From Alistipes dispar (GTDB lineage Bacteria > Bacteroidota > Bacteroidia > Bacteroidales > Rikenellaceae), in contig NZ_AP019736.1 in the NCBI RefSeq assembly GCF_006542685.1, forward strand, positions 2,898,377 through 2,962,376: a DNA stretch of 64,000 bases. The letters run 5' to 3'. The notes under the pieces are model-generated. The model saw nothing but the letters and a program-made list of their open reading frames with translations. It did not search any database and was not told where the DNA came from. The position numbers and the translations under genes were made by a program. Shown one piece after another: positions 1 to 9,346 of the stretch. Every line of letters begins with the position of its first letter. Positions within the stretch are counted from its first letter, which is position 1.

Positions 1-376
1 AGCTGCCCAGCAGCCGCGCCGCGCCGGGTGCGAACAGACAGATCGCGAGGCTGTATGCCACGAGAAGCAGCGACGAAACGACAACGGCCTGCGTCACGTT
101 GATCCGCGCCGTCTTGACCTTTCCGTGTGCGAGGTGGATCGACGCCACGACCGAAGCGCCGACACCGAACATCAGTCCCACGCCCGTATTGATGAGGAAC
201 AGCGGCGCCGTGATATTGACTGCCGCCAGCGCGTCGCTGCCGACGCCGCGGCCGACGAAAATGCCGTCCGTGATGACGAACGCCGCCGAGAAAACCATTC
301 CCAGAACGGTAGGGATCAGCAGTTTGCGGAACAACCGCGGAATCTCCATGCTGCCGAAGTCGATACTGTCTTTCAT
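1..376 (-). CDS. MATE family efflux transporter (N-terminal part, cut by window edge)
   Basis: Reading leftward from the ATG at 376, about 125 codons are open to the window edge with no stop, so the gene continues outside. The product begins MKDSIDFGSMEIPRLFRKLL, then shows the MATE signature region with VLGMVFSAAFVITDGIFVGR and hydrophobic helices that include ALAAVNITAPLFLINTGVGL. MATE proteins are inner-membrane Na+ or H+ antiporters exporting drugs or metabolites. The N-terminus fits the DinF/NorM-like branch common in Bacteroidota. The substrate cannot be told. It lies upstream of nothing else on this strand in the window and is separated from gpmA by a terminator hairpin at 551-579. Confidence 0.85.
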   Translation of the reverse strand, partial: MKDSIDFGSMEIPRLFRKLLIPTVLGMVFSAAFVITDGIFVGRGVGSDALAAVNITAPLFLINTGVGLMFGVGASVVASIHLAHGKVKTARINVTQAVVVSSLLLVAYSLAICLFAPGAARLLGS

Positions 377-540
377 GTTTTCGTTTTTTGGGAGTGCAAA
401 GATAACGCTTCCCGCACGGAGTGCAACCCATATAGTTAAATATGATGAATCCCCCAAAATCATAGCCTGCGCGGTCTCACGCGCCGCATCCCGTCCGGCA
501 GGACCGCACCGATCGTCTGTCGGACCGCACGTTCCGGAAC

Positions 541-580
541 ACACGGAAAAGCCCCGCGCCGGAAAATCCGGCACGGGGCG
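541..580 (-). terminator. Rho-independent terminator after gpmA
   Basis: The arms 551-563 and 567-579 pair as a GC-rich hairpin with one internal mismatch and a 3-nt loop. Read on the minus strand the hairpin is followed by TTTTCC. It lies 23 bases past the gpmA stop and ends the ldhA-gpmA transcript. Confidence 0.75.
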
Positions 581-602
581 GAACGGCTCCGGACCGACGG
601 CG

Positions 603-1346
603 TCAGGCCCGGCCCTGATCGGCGACGGCCTGCATCAGACGGGCGATCTCGTCCGGATCGCCCAGGAAATAGTCCTTCACGCAATTCAGCCCCTCGCCGA
701 ACTCGAAAACATAGGGAGTGGCCGTCGGCAGGTTGAACTCCGAGATGGCCTCGTCGGAGATGCCCTTCAGGTGCTTGACGATGCCGCGCAGGCTGTTGCC
801 GTGGGCCACGACCAGCACCTGATCGTACCGGGCGAGCGACGGCAGAATCTCGCACTGCCAGTAGGGCATCGTACGGGCGACGGTGTCCCGCAGCGACTCG
901 GTGGCAGGCAGCTCGGCCGCAGGAACCCCCGCATAGCGGGGATCGAAACGCGGATTGCGCGGATCGTCCGCCGCGAGCGGTTCGGGGGCCACGTCGTAAC
1001 TGCGACGCCAGACATGCACTTGCTCGTCGCCGTACTTCTCGGCCGTCTCGCGCTTGTTCAGCCCCTGCAACATGCCGTAATGCTTCTCGTTGAGCCTCCA
1101 GCTCTTCGTCACGGGAATCCAGTCTTCGTTCATCCTGTCCAGCACGATGTCGAGCGTCCGGACGGCCCTTTTCAGAAAGGAGGTATAGGCGCATCCGAAA
1201 CGGAAGCCTTCCCGAAGGAGCGTCTCTCCGGCCCGGGCGGCCTCCGCGACGCCCTTTTCGCTCAGATCCACATCGGTCCAGCCCGTAAAACGGTTCTCCC
1301 GGTTCCATTCGCTCTCGCCGTGGCGGAGCAGCACGATTTTCTTCAT
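603..1346 (-). CDS. gpmA: 2,3-bisphosphoglycerate-dependent phosphoglycerate mutase
   Basis: This glycolytic and gluconeogenic enzyme interconverts 3- and 2-phosphoglycerate in the cytoplasm through a phosphohistidine. The 247-residue product matches the usual length. It opens MKKIVLLRHGESEWN, with the catalytic His9 in the RHG motif, the FTGWTDVDLSEKG signature at about 20-32, LNEKHYGMLQGLNK near 85-98 and the second active-site His182 in VVAHGNSLRG. An upstream in-frame ATG at 1391 would add 15 residues and run into the preceding gene, so the start at 1346 is chosen. It follows ldhA by 41 bases and probably shares its transcript. Confidence 0.95.
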   Translation of the reverse strand: MKKIVLLRHGESEWNRENRFTGWTDVDLSEKGVAEAARAGETLLREGFRFGCAYTSFLKRAVRTLDIVLDRMNEDWIPVTKSWRLNEKHYGMLQGLNKRETAEKYGDEQVHVWRRSYDVAPEPLAADDPRNPRFDPRYAGVPAAELPATESLRDTVARTMPYWQCEILPSLARYDQVLVVAHGNSLRGIVKHLKGISDEAISEFNLPTATPYVFEFGEGLNCVKDYFLGDPDEIARLMQAVADQGRA

Positions 1347-1387
1347 AAGACGGTATTTTTTGATTGATTGAACGGATCGCGGGCGGT

Positions 1388-2389
1388 TCACGCCCCGGCG
1401 CTCACACGGTTCGTGAGCGGCTCTCCGGCAGCGAACTCCCTGATATTTTCCATCGTGGTACGCGCTATGTTATCCAACGCTTCACGTGTAAAGAACCCCT
1501 GATGCGAAGTGACGATCACGTTGTTGAACGACAGCAGGCGCGCCAGCACGTCGTCGCTCATGATCCGGTCCGAGGTGTCTTCGTAGAAATAGGCGGCCTC
1601 CTCCTCGTAAACGTCCAGCCCCGCCGCACCGATCTTCTTCTGTTTCAGCCCGTCGATCAGCGCCCCGGTATGGATCAGCTGCCCGCGGCCCGTGTTGATG
1701 AGCATGACGCCCGGCTTCATCCGCCCGATGGCCTCCGGCCCGATCATGTAGCGCGTCCGATCGGTCAGCGGACAATGCAGCGAAACGATGTCCGCCCGCG
1801 CGTACAGCTCGTCGAGCGGCACATAGGCGATCCCGGCCACCGCGGCATACGCTTCGTCGGGACAGAGATCGTAAGCGATGACCTCCATGCCGAAGCCCCG
1901 GAGAATGCGGATCAGCTCACGGGCGATCCGGCCCGTGCCGACGATGCCGGCCGTCTTGCCGTAGAGATCGAAGCCCAGCAAACCGTGGAGAGAGAAATTC
2001 CCGTCCCGCGTGCGCCAATAGGCGCGATGGATTTTGCGGTTGAGCGACAGCATGAGCGCCACGGCGTGCTCCGCCACGGCATGAGGCGAGTAGGCGGGGA
2101 CCCGCACCACGGGAATCCCGTGCTGCGCCGCAGAGAGCAGGTCCACGTTGTTGAAACCCGCGCAGCGCAGGGCGATCAGCCGCACGCCCAACTGCGAGAG
2201 GCGTGCGACGGTCGCGGCGTCGGCCGTATCGTTCACGAAGATGCAGACGACGTCGGCCCCTTCGGCCAACGCTACGTTCCCGGCGTTGAGATGGCTGCGG
2301 TGATAGGTCACGTCGAATCCGTACGCATCGCGGATGCGGTCGAACGACTCACGGTCGTAAGGTTGTGTCCCGAAAAGAGTGATTTTCAT
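1388..2389 (-). CDS. ldhA: D-lactate dehydrogenase (D-2-hydroxyacid dehydrogenase family)
   Basis: The 333-residue product belongs to the NAD-dependent D-2-hydroxyacid dehydrogenases and most resembles fermentative LdhA, which reduces pyruvate to D-lactate and reoxidises NADH. RCAGFNNVDL is at about 75-84, the nucleotide-binding glycine motif GTGRIA at 151-156, HCPLTDRTRYMI and INTGRGQLI with the substrate-binding Arg follow, and the catalytic His is in VTSHQGFFT near the C-terminus. In many relatives the glycine motif reads GTGKIG, so the second half differs slightly. It precedes gpmA on the same strand. Another 2-hydroxyacid specificity cannot be excluded from sequence alone. Confidence 0.88.
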   Translation of the reverse strand: MKITLFGTQPYDRESFDRIRDAYGFDVTYHRSHLNAGNVALAEGADVVCIFVNDTADAATVARLSQLGVRLIALRCAGFNNVDLLSAAQHGIPVVRVPAYSPHAVAEHAVALMLSLNRKIHRAYWRTRDGNFSLHGLLGFDLYGKTAGIVGTGRIARELIRILRGFGMEVIAYDLCPDEAYAAVAGIAYVPLDELYARADIVSLHCPLTDRTRYMIGPEAIGRMKPGVMLINTGRGQLIHTGALIDGLKQKKIGAAGLDVYEEEAAYFYEDTSDRIMSDDVLARLLSFNNVIVTSHQGFFTREALDNIARTTMENIREFAAGEPLTNRVSAGA

Positions 2390-2580
2390 GTACGGCTGAG
2401 ATTAACGGATCGTTATCGAACGTTTTTCCAATCGCATTTATTATGCCGCAAATCCGGAGAATCCCGCGGGAGCGGAGACGCCGGCCCCTTTTCACGGACG
2501 GAGACGCCCGCCGCACCGTCCGCAAAAGGGCCTTCCGCAAAGGAACCGCCCGGACGGCCGCGGGAGAGGTTCCTGCGCCG

Positions 2581-3429
2581 TCACTTCTTCGTATTCCGGT
2601 ACTCGGTGGGGGATTCTCCCGTGTGCTTCTTGAAGAAACGCCCCAGATACGACTGGTCCGGAAAATGGAGCCGGTAGGCGATCTCCTGCACCGACAGGTC
2701 GGTGGACTGCAAAAGCATCTTGATCTCCAGAATCACCGAACGGTCGATGAACTCCTTGGCCGTCGTATGGGCGATGCTACGCACGATCGTCGAGAGGTAG
2801 CGGGTCGAAATGCAGAGCCGGTCGGCATAGAAGGTCACTTCGCGTTCGTGCGCGCAGTTCTCGTGCACGAGCGAGACGAAGCGGTGGAACAGCTCGGTCT
2901 GCCGCGTGGTCGTCTCCGACACGGCCTGCCGCCGGGAACCGAACCGCTGCATCTTGTCGAATGCCTCCAGCAGCACATTCTGCAACCGGTTCCTGATGAT
3001 CGTGTTACGGAACATGTTGTCCCGGTCGCGGTAGGTGTAGCCGGCCATCTGGAACCAGATCGAAGCGCCCTCCACGAGCCGCGGGTGAAGCCGTACGATC
3101 GGCTGCTCGCGCAGCGCGGCGAAGAAGGCCGGATCGAGCCGGAAGGCCGCCTCGGAGAACAGATCGAGCGAGAAGGCGCAGTAGGTAACCCGGAAATCCG
3201 CCGACCGATCCGCGAGCAGGAACACCGAACCGGGAAGCAGCAGGAGCATCGTATCGGCCCGCACCTCCCCCCGGTATTGGTCGATCGTCGCCACGGCGCT
3301 GCCGCCGCGGCAGAAGAGCAGCGCACCGCCCTCGATGCGGTAGGGGCAACTGCCGAAAAAGGCGAAATCGGACTCGCCGACCGTGAACTGCTCCTCGGGA
3401 GTGGTCATTATCGGATTACGCGAAACCAT
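2581..3429 (-). CDS. AraC family transcriptional regulator
   Basis: The C-terminal hundred residues form the double helix-turn-helix of AraC/XylS proteins: RYLSTIVRSIAHTTAKEFID for the first unit, and LSVQEIAYRLHFPDQSYLGR followed by FFKKHTGESPTEYR for the second. The N-terminal part is a small sensing domain with no recognisable ligand motif. An in-frame ATG at 3462 lies upstream of the -7 element at 3449-3456 and cannot be on that transcript, so the ATG at 3429 is preferred; 3408 is also possible. The gene is divergent from the RND efflux operon, 163 bases away, which makes that operon a likely target by inference. Confidence 0.9.
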   Translation of the reverse strand: MVSRNPIMTTPEEQFTVGESDFAFFGSCPYRIEGGALLFCRGGSAVATIDQYRGEVRADTMLLLLPGSVFLLADRSADFRVTYCAFSLDLFSEAAFRLDPAFFAALREQPIVRLHPRLVEGASIWFQMAGYTYRDRDNMFRNTIIRNRLQNVLLEAFDKMQRFGSRRQAVSETTTRQTELFHRFVSLVHENCAHEREVTFYADRLCISTRYLSTIVRSIAHTTAKEFIDRSVILEIKMLLQSTDLSVQEIAYRLHFPDQSYLGRFFKKHTGESPTEYRNTKK

Positions 3430-3448
3430 CTGAAATTCTTTTTTCGAA

Positions 3449-3456
3449 CAAAAATA
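3449..3456 (-). promoter_or_regulatory. -7 element for the AraC regulator
   Basis: On the minus strand this reads TATTTTTG, a full match to the Bacteroidota TAnnTTTG element. It sits 20 bases before the chosen start codon. Confidence 0.6.
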
Positions 3457-3544
3457 GCGCAATTTTGCGGAAAAGAGAATATTTTATTCCGAAAATTACC
3501 AACACTATTCGCAATATTAAGATATCGAATGCGTTATAATAGGG

Positions 3545-3552
3545 TACTTTTG
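3545..3552 (+). promoter_or_regulatory. -7 element for the RND efflux operon
   Basis: TACTTTTG matches TAnnTTTG and lies 40 bases before the adaptor ATG at 3593. The A/T-rich stretch between this and the AraC promoter at 3449-3456 is where an operator would be expected. Confidence 0.6.
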
Positions 3553-3592
3553 CACCTGAAAAAGTTTTTTAGTACATTTATAAAGAGGAATT

Positions 3593-4774
3593 ATGAGACA
3601 AACATTTGTGAAAGCTGCCCTCGTGGCAAGCTGCATGGCAACCGTCGCGTGCAAACAGGCCCCGACGGAAATGGGGCCCGGTCAGTACCCCGTAATGACC
3701 ATCGCCACCACCGACCGCACGATCCCGAGCAACTACTCGGCCAAGATCAACGGACGTCAGGACATTGCGATCTATCCGCAGGTTTCCGGCACGATCACGG
3801 AGGTCTGCTTCAACGAAGGACAAACCGTATCGAAGGGCCAGACCCTCTTTATCATCGACCAGGTTCCCTATAAGGCGGCTCTCCAGACGGCCGAAGCCAA
3901 CGTGGCCGCAGCCGAGGCCGGCGTGGCCACCGCACAGCTCACCTACGACAGCAAGAAGGAGCTGTTCGCCAAGCAGGTAGTCTCGCGGTACGACCTCTCG
4001 ACGGCCGAGAACAACCTGCTCACCGCCAAGGCGCAGCTGGCACAGGCCGAGGCACAGCGCGTGAACGCGGCCAACAACCTCTCCTATACGGTAGTGAAGG
4101 CTCCGTCGAACGGCGTGGCCGGCACGATTCCCTACCGTGCGGGCGCGCTGGTAAGCGCTTCGCTTCCGCAGCCGCTGACCACCATCTCGGACAACTCGGT
4201 GATGTACGTCTATTTCTCTATCACGGAAAACCATCTCCAGAACCTCATCCGGAAGTACGGCTCGATGAGCGAAGTGCTCAAGGCCATGCCCGAGGTGCAA
4301 CTGCGGCTCAACGACGGTTCGGTTTACGATCAGGCAGGCCGTATCGAGGCGATCAGCAGCGTGCTCGACTCCTCGACGGGTGTGGCGCAGTGCCGCGCGG
4401 CATTCCCCAACCCGAGCGGTCTGCTCATCAGCGGCAGCAACGGATCCGTCATCCTGCCCAACGAGTTCAAGGGCGTCGTGGTGATCCCGCAGAGCGCGAC
4501 GTTCGAGATTCAGGACAAAGTCTATGTATATAATATTGTGGACGGCAAGGCCTCGTCGAAGATGATCTCCGTGGAGAAGATATCGAACGGCAAGGAGTAT
4601 ATCGTCAATGAAGGGCTCACCCCGGGCGAGCAGATCGTGTCCGAAGGCGTAGGCCTGCTCCGCGAGGGCACGGAAATCGTGGCCAAGACGCAGCCGACGG
4701 CCGCACCGGCCGCGGAAACCGAGAAGCCCGCAGCAGCCGGAGCCGCTCAAACCGAAACCGAAAAGGAGGAATAA
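3593..4774 (+). CDS. RND efflux periplasmic adaptor lipoprotein (AcrA/MexA-like)
   Basis: This is the membrane-fusion subunit that links the inner-membrane pump to the outer-membrane channel. The N-terminus carries a lipoprotein signal with lipobox TVAC and the lipidated Cys20. A biotinyl-lipoyl-like half motif (IYPQVSGTITEVCFNEGQTV, about 62-81) is followed by an alpha-hairpin rich in Ala and Gln (about 100-165), then the second lipoyl half (VVKAPSNGVAGTIPYRAGAL), beta-barrel and membrane-proximal domains. The C-terminal 25 residues are a low-complexity Ala/Glu/Thr tail. At 393 residues it has normal family length. It is first in a tight operon, three bases before the pump gene. Confidence 0.93.
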   Translation: MRQTFVKAALVASCMATVACKQAPTEMGPGQYPVMTIATTDRTIPSNYSAKINGRQDIAIYPQVSGTITEVCFNEGQTVSKGQTLFIIDQVPYKAALQTAEANVAAAEAGVATAQLTYDSKKELFAKQVVSRYDLSTAENNLLTAKAQLAQAEAQRVNAANNLSYTVVKAPSNGVAGTIPYRAGALVSASLPQPLTTISDNSVMYVYFSITENHLQNLIRKYGSMSEVLKAMPEVQLRLNDGSVYDQAGRIEAISSVLDSSTGVAQCRAAFPNPSGLLISGSNGSVILPNEFKGVVVIPQSATFEIQDKVYVYNIVDGKASSKMISVEKISNGKEYIVNEGLTPGEQIVSEGVGLLREGTEIVAKTQPTAAPAAETEKPAAAGAAQTETEKEE

Positions 4775-4777
4775 CGT

Positions 4778-7700
4778 ATGACACTCAAGCATTTTATCGA
4801 ACGGCCCGTTCTGGCGTCGGTCATTTCAATCGTAATCGTCATAGCCGGTATCATCGGTCTGGCTTCGCTGCCCGTGGAGCAGTACCCCGATATCGCGCCT
4901 CCGACGGTGATGGTGAGCGCCACCTATCCGGGCGCCAACGCCGAAACGATCCAGAAGTCGGTGATCGTACCCCTCGAGGAGGCGATCAACGGCGTGGAGA
5001 ACATGATGTACATTCAGTCCGAAGCCTCGAACTCGGGCAGCGCCTCGATCACGGTCTATTTCCGCCAGGGAACCGACCCGGACATGGCGGCCGTGAACGT
5101 CCAGAACAAGGTGGCCACGGCCACGGGACAGTTGCCGGGCGAGGTGACGCAGATCGGCGTGACGACCATGAAGCGTCAGACTTCGATGCTGAAGGTGATC
5201 TCCATCAGCAGCCCCGACGACACGTATGACGAGGGCTTCCTCGCCAACTACTTCTCCATCAACATCGAACCGCGCATCAAACGTATCCAGGGCGTAGGCG
5301 AGTGCTTCGTGCTCGGCGCCGACTACGCAATGCGAATCTGGCTCAAGCCCGACGTGATGGCGCAGTACAACCTCGTCCCGTCGGACATCACGGGCGTACT
5401 CTCCGAACAGAACATCGAGGCGGCCACCGGTTCGCTGGGCGAGAATTCGGACAACACGTTCCAGTACACGATGAAGTACCGCGGCCGTCTGATGACCCCG
5501 GAGGAGTTCGGCGAAATCGTGATCCGCTCGCTGAACGACGGCAGCGTTCTGAAACTCAAGGATGTGGCCGAAGTGGAGATGGGCGACGAATCGTACGCCT
5601 ACTCGGGCAAGGTGAACGGTCACCCGGGCGTGTCGGCCATGATCTTCCAGACCGCCGGTACGAACGCCACGCAGATCGTCGGCGACATCAACGCCCTGCT
5701 CGACGAATGCCGCGCCGAGCTGCCGAAAGGCATCGAGATCACCGACCTGATGAGCGTGACGGACTTCCTCTACGCCTCGATGAACGAGGTGCTGAAGACC
5801 CTGATCGAAGCCATCATCCTCGTCGTACTGGTGGTGTATGTCTTCTTGCAGGACATCCGCTCGACGCTGGTCCCCACGATCTCCATCTTCGTCGCCCTGA
5901 TCGGAACGTTCGGCTTCCTCGCATTGGCCGGCTTCTCGATCAACCTCCTGACGCTGTTCGCCCTCGTGCTGGCGATCGGTACGGTCGTCGATGACGCCAT
6001 CATCGTCGTCGAAGCCGTCCAGGCGCGCTTCGACGTGGGCTACAAGTCTTCGTACATGGCCACCATCGACGCCATGTCGGGCATCACGTCGGCCATCATC
6101 ACCTCGACGCTCGTCTTCATGGCCGTGTTCATCCCCGTAACCATGATGGGCGGCACGTCGGGTACGTTCTACACGCAGTTCGGTATCACGATGGCCGTGG
6201 CCGTAGGTCTTTCGGCCGTGAACGCCCTCACGCTGTCGCCGGCGCTCTGCGCCCTGATCCTGAAGCCGTATCTCGACGAGAACGGCGAGATGCGCGACAA
6301 CTTCGCCGCACGCTTCCGCAAGGCCTTCAACGCCGCGTTCGGCGTCATGGTCAAGAAATACAAGCACGGCGTGCTGCTCTTCATCAAGCACAAGTGGCTC
6401 ATGTGGTCCACGCTCGCGCTGGCATTCGGCCTGCTGATCGTGCTGATGAACAACACGAAGACGGGTCTGGTTCCCGACGAGGACCAGGGTACGGTGATGG
6501 TGAACGTCACGCTGGCCCCCGGTTCGTCACTGGCCGAGACCACGAGCGTGATGGAGGAAATCAGCCGCCGTCTGGAGAAAATCCCGCAGATCCGCGACTT
6601 CAACGCCATCTCCGGATACGGTATAATCGCCGGACAGGGCCCCTCGTACGGTATGTGTATCATCAAGCTCAAGGACTGGGACGAGCGTCCTGAAAAATCG
6701 GACGGCGTGCAGGCCGTCATCGGACAGATCTACGCCCTCACGGCCGATATCAAGAAGGCCCAGGTCTATGCCATGGCTCCCCCGATGATTACGGGTTACG
6801 GTACGGGCAACGGCATTTCGATGCACCTGCAGGACCGCGCTGGCGGCAGCACGGAGGACTTCTTCAACGTCTCGCAGCAGTTCATCGGCGCGCTGAACCA
6901 GCGTCCGGAATTCGAACGTGCCGTCACGACCTTCAATATCGCCTTCCCCCAGTATATGGTGGACATCGACGCTGCGAAGGCCAAGCGTGCCGGCATCTCG
7001 CCCACGTCGATCCTCTCGACGATCTCGGGATACTACGGCGGACAGTACGTGTCGTACTTCAACCGCTTCTCGAAGGTTTACCGCGTCATCATCCAGGCCG
7101 ATCCGAAGTATCGTCTCGACGCCGAGTCGCTCAACAACGTCTTCGTGCGCACGGACAGCGGCGAGATGGCTCCCGTAAGCCAGTTCGCCACGCTGACGAA
7201 GACCTACGGCGCTGAGGTGCTCAACCGCTTCAACCTCTACAACTCGATCGCCATCAACGGTACGAACGCCAGCGGCTATTCGACCGGCGAAGCGATCGCC
7301 GCGGTCCGTGAAACCGCCGAACAGCTCCTGCCGAAAGGCTACGGATACGAATTCGACGGCATCACGCGCGAGGAGAGCCAGACGACGAACAACACGGCGA
7401 TTATCTTCGGTATCTGTATCCTGCTCATTTACCTGATCCTGAGCGCCCTTTACGAGAGCTTCTTCGTTCCGTTCGCCGTCATTCTGTCGGTTCCGTGCGG
7501 TCTGATGGGTTCGTTCCTGCTGGCCAAGGCCATGGGACTCGAGAACAACATCTATCTCCAGACGGGTATCATCATGCTGATCGGTCTGCTGTCGAAGACG
7601 GCCATCCTCATCACGGAGTACGCCGCCGACCGCCGCGCCGCAGGCATGTCGCTCACGCAGGCCGCCGTATCGGCAGCCAAGGCCCGTCTGCGTCCTATTC

Positions 7701-7966
7701 TGATGACGGTGCTCACCTGCGTATTCGGTATGCTGCCGCTGATGACCGCATCGGGCGTGGGCGCTCACGGCAACTCGACCCTCGGCGCCGGCGTCGTAGG
7801 CGGTATGATCGTGGGTACGCTGGCGCTGCTGTTCCTCGTGCCGACGCTGTTCATCGTCTTCCAGACCCTTCAGGAGAAGGTCAAGCCGGTGGAACTGGAC
7901 CCCGATCCGCAGTGGGCCGTGCGCGCCGAACTCGAAGATGCTAAAAACGAGAAAGAGGAGAAATAA
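4778..7966 (+). CDS. RND multidrug efflux permease, HAE1 family (AcrB-like)
   Basis: The 1062-residue product has the full two-fold RND layout: TM1 at 10-28, a large periplasmic porter and docking domain, TM2-6 near 340-500, TM7 near 540, a second periplasmic domain, and TM8-12 near 880-1035. It opens MTLKHFIERPVLASVISIVI with the typical FIxRPVxA start. The TM4 region contains FALVLAIGTVVDDAIIVVEA, whose Asp pair carries the proton relay. As a homotrimer it would export hydrophobic compounds using the proton gradient. The adaptor lies three bases upstream and the outer-membrane factor three bases downstream, so the system is complete. The substrate range is not readable from sequence. Confidence 0.96.
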   Translation: MTLKHFIERPVLASVISIVIVIAGIIGLASLPVEQYPDIAPPTVMVSATYPGANAETIQKSVIVPLEEAINGVENMMYIQSEASNSGSASITVYFRQGTDPDMAAVNVQNKVATATGQLPGEVTQIGVTTMKRQTSMLKVISISSPDDTYDEGFLANYFSINIEPRIKRIQGVGECFVLGADYAMRIWLKPDVMAQYNLVPSDITGVLSEQNIEAATGSLGENSDNTFQYTMKYRGRLMTPEEFGEIVIRSLNDGSVLKLKDVAEVEMGDESYAYSGKVNGHPGVSAMIFQTAGTNATQIVGDINALLDECRAELPKGIEITDLMSVTDFLYASMNEVLKTLIEAIILVVLVVYVFLQDIRSTLVPTISIFVALIGTFGFLALAGFSINLLTLFALVLAIGTVVDDAIIVVEAVQARFDVGYKSSYMATIDAMSGITSAIITSTLVFMAVFIPVTMMGGTSGTFYTQFGITMAVAVGLSAVNALTLSPALCALILKPYLDENGEMRDNFAARFRKAFNAAFGVMVKKYKHGVLLFIKHKWLMWSTLALAFGLLIVLMNNTKTGLVPDEDQGTVMVNVTLAPGSSLAETTSVMEEISRRLEKIPQIRDFNAISGYGIIAGQGPSYGMCIIKLKDWDERPEKSDGVQAVIGQIYALTADIKKAQVYAMAPPMITGYGTGNGISMHLQDRAGGSTEDFFNVSQQFIGALNQRPEFERAVTTFNIAFPQYMVDIDAAKAKRAGISPTSILSTISGYYGGQYVSYFNRFSKVYRVIIQADPKYRLDAESLNNVFVRTDSGEMAPVSQFATLTKTYGAEVLNRFNLYNSIAINGTNASGYSTGEAIAAVRETAEQLLPKGYGYEFDGITREESQTTNNTAIIFGICILLIYLILSALYESFFVPFAVILSVPCGLMGSFLLAKAMGLENNIYLQTGIIMLIGLLSKTAILITEYAADRRAAGMSLTQAAVSAAKARLRPILMTVLTCVFGMLPLMTASGVGAHGNSTLGAGVVGGMIVGTLALLFLVPTLFIVFQTLQEKVKPVELDPDPQWAVRAELEDAKNEKEEK

Positions 7967-7969
7967 CAC

Positions 7970-9346
7970 ATGAAAAAGATACTGATTATCTGCCTTGCAG
8001 CCGCCATGACGGGCTGCGGCATCTACAAGCCCTACTCCCGTCCCGAGTCGATCGAGACCGACGGACTGTACGGCACGGCCGAAACGGCGGATTCGACGAC
8101 CATCGGCGACATTACGTGGCAGGAGATGTTCTCCGACCCGCAGTTGCAGGCGCTCATCGCCCAGGCGCTGGAGAACAACACCGACCTGCAGTCGGCCCAG
8201 TGGCGCGTGAAGGAGGCCGAAGCTACGCTCAAATCGGCCCGTCTGGCCTATCTGCCGTCGTTCAACTTCGCCCCGCAGGGGTCGATCAGCAGCTTCGACA
8301 ACGCCAACACGACGAAAACCTATTCGATCCCCGTCACGGCCAGTTGGCAGATCGACATCTTCGGCGGTATCACCAACGCCAAGCGGAAGGCCAAGGCGCT
8401 CTACCTGCAGAGCAGGGAGTACGAACAGGCCGTCAAGACGCAGCTCATCGCCAGCGTAGCGAACCTCTACTACACGCTGCTGATGCTCGACAGCCAGTAC
8501 GAAGTGACCGGCGAAACGGCCCGGAAGTGGGAGGAGACCGTCCGCACGATGCGCGCCATGAAGGATGCCGGCATGACCAACGAGGCGGGCGTAGCCCAGT
8601 ACGAGGGCTCCTACTACGCGATCGAAGCCTCGCTGCACGACCTCGAATACTCGATCCGCGAAGCCGAAAACAGCCTTTGCTCCGTGCTCGGGCTGGCTCC
8701 GCAGGAGATCACGCGCGGCAGCTTGGACAACCAGCAGCTTCCGCAGGAGCTCGCCGTGGGCGTACCGGTCCAGATGCTCTCGAACCGTCCCGACGTGCGC
8801 AGCGCCGAGTATTCGCTCATGCAGTCCTTCTATGCGACCAACGCCGCCCGTTCGGCGCTCTATCCTTCGATCACGCTGAGCGGCTCGGCAGGGTGGACCA
8901 ACAACGGAGGAATGGGTGTTTCCGATCCCGGCAAACTGCTTCTTTCGGCCGCAGGATCGCTGTTGCAGCCGATCTTCAACGCCGGAGCCAACCGGGCGAA
9001 CCTGAAGATCGCCAAGGCCCAGCAGGAGGAGGCCAAGCTCTCGTTCCGGCAGACGCTGCTCAATGCCGGCGCCGAGGTGAACAACGCCTTGACGCAATGT
9101 CAGTCGGCCCGCGCCAAAACCGACCTGCGAGCCAAACAGATCGAAGCCCTGACGCGCGCCGTGGAGAGCACCGAACTGCTCATGGAGCACAGTTCGACTA
9201 CCTACCTCGAAGTGCTGACCGCCCAGCAGTCGCTGCTCTCGGCCCAACTGTCGCAGATCACCGACCGTTTCGACGAAATCCAGGGCATCGTAAACCTCTA
9301 CCAGGCCCTCGGCGGAGGTCGTGACCTTACGACGGAGGAGAAGTGA
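7970..9346 (+). CDS. RND efflux outer-membrane factor lipoprotein (NodT/OprM-like)
   Basis: This TolC-family channel completes the tripartite pump. It starts with a lipoprotein signal, lipobox MTGC with Cys16. The two OEP repeats of long helices and short beta strands follow at about 60-250 and 260-450; WQEMFSDPQLQALIAQALEN at about 50-69 and the later LSNRPDVRSAEYSLM are typical of the NodT subgroup. At 458 residues its length is normal. It lies three bases after the pump gene and overlaps the following TetR gene by four bases (GTGATGA), so translation of the regulator is probably coupled to it. Confidence 0.94.
   Translation: MKKILIICLAAAMTGCGIYKPYSRPESIETDGLYGTAETADSTTIGDITWQEMFSDPQLQALIAQALENNTDLQSAQWRVKEAEATLKSARLAYLPSFNFAPQGSISSFDNANTTKTYSIPVTASWQIDIFGGITNAKRKAKALYLQSREYEQAVKTQLIASVANLYYTLLMLDSQYEVTGETARKWEETVRTMRAMKDAGMTNEAGVAQYEGSYYAIEASLHDLEYSIREAENSLCSVLGLAPQEITRGSLDNQQLPQELAVGVPVQMLSNRPDVRSAEYSLMQSFYATNAARSALYPSITLSGSAGWTNNGGMGVSDPGKLLLSAAGSLLQPIFNAGANRANLKIAKAQQEEAKLSFRQTLLNAGAEVNNALTQCQSARAKTDLRAKQIEALTRAVESTELLMEHSSTTYLEVLTAQQSLLSAQLSQITDRFDEIQGIVNLYQALGGGRDLTTEEK

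Noticed and set aside
3430..3462. Upstream start for the AraC gene at 3462
   Set aside because: The ATG lies before the -7 element at 3449-3456 and cannot be on that transcript.
6527..9247. Long antisense frame opposite the efflux pump and channel
   Set aside because: Same shadow effect; no signal or conserved domain, and the sense genes are unambiguous.
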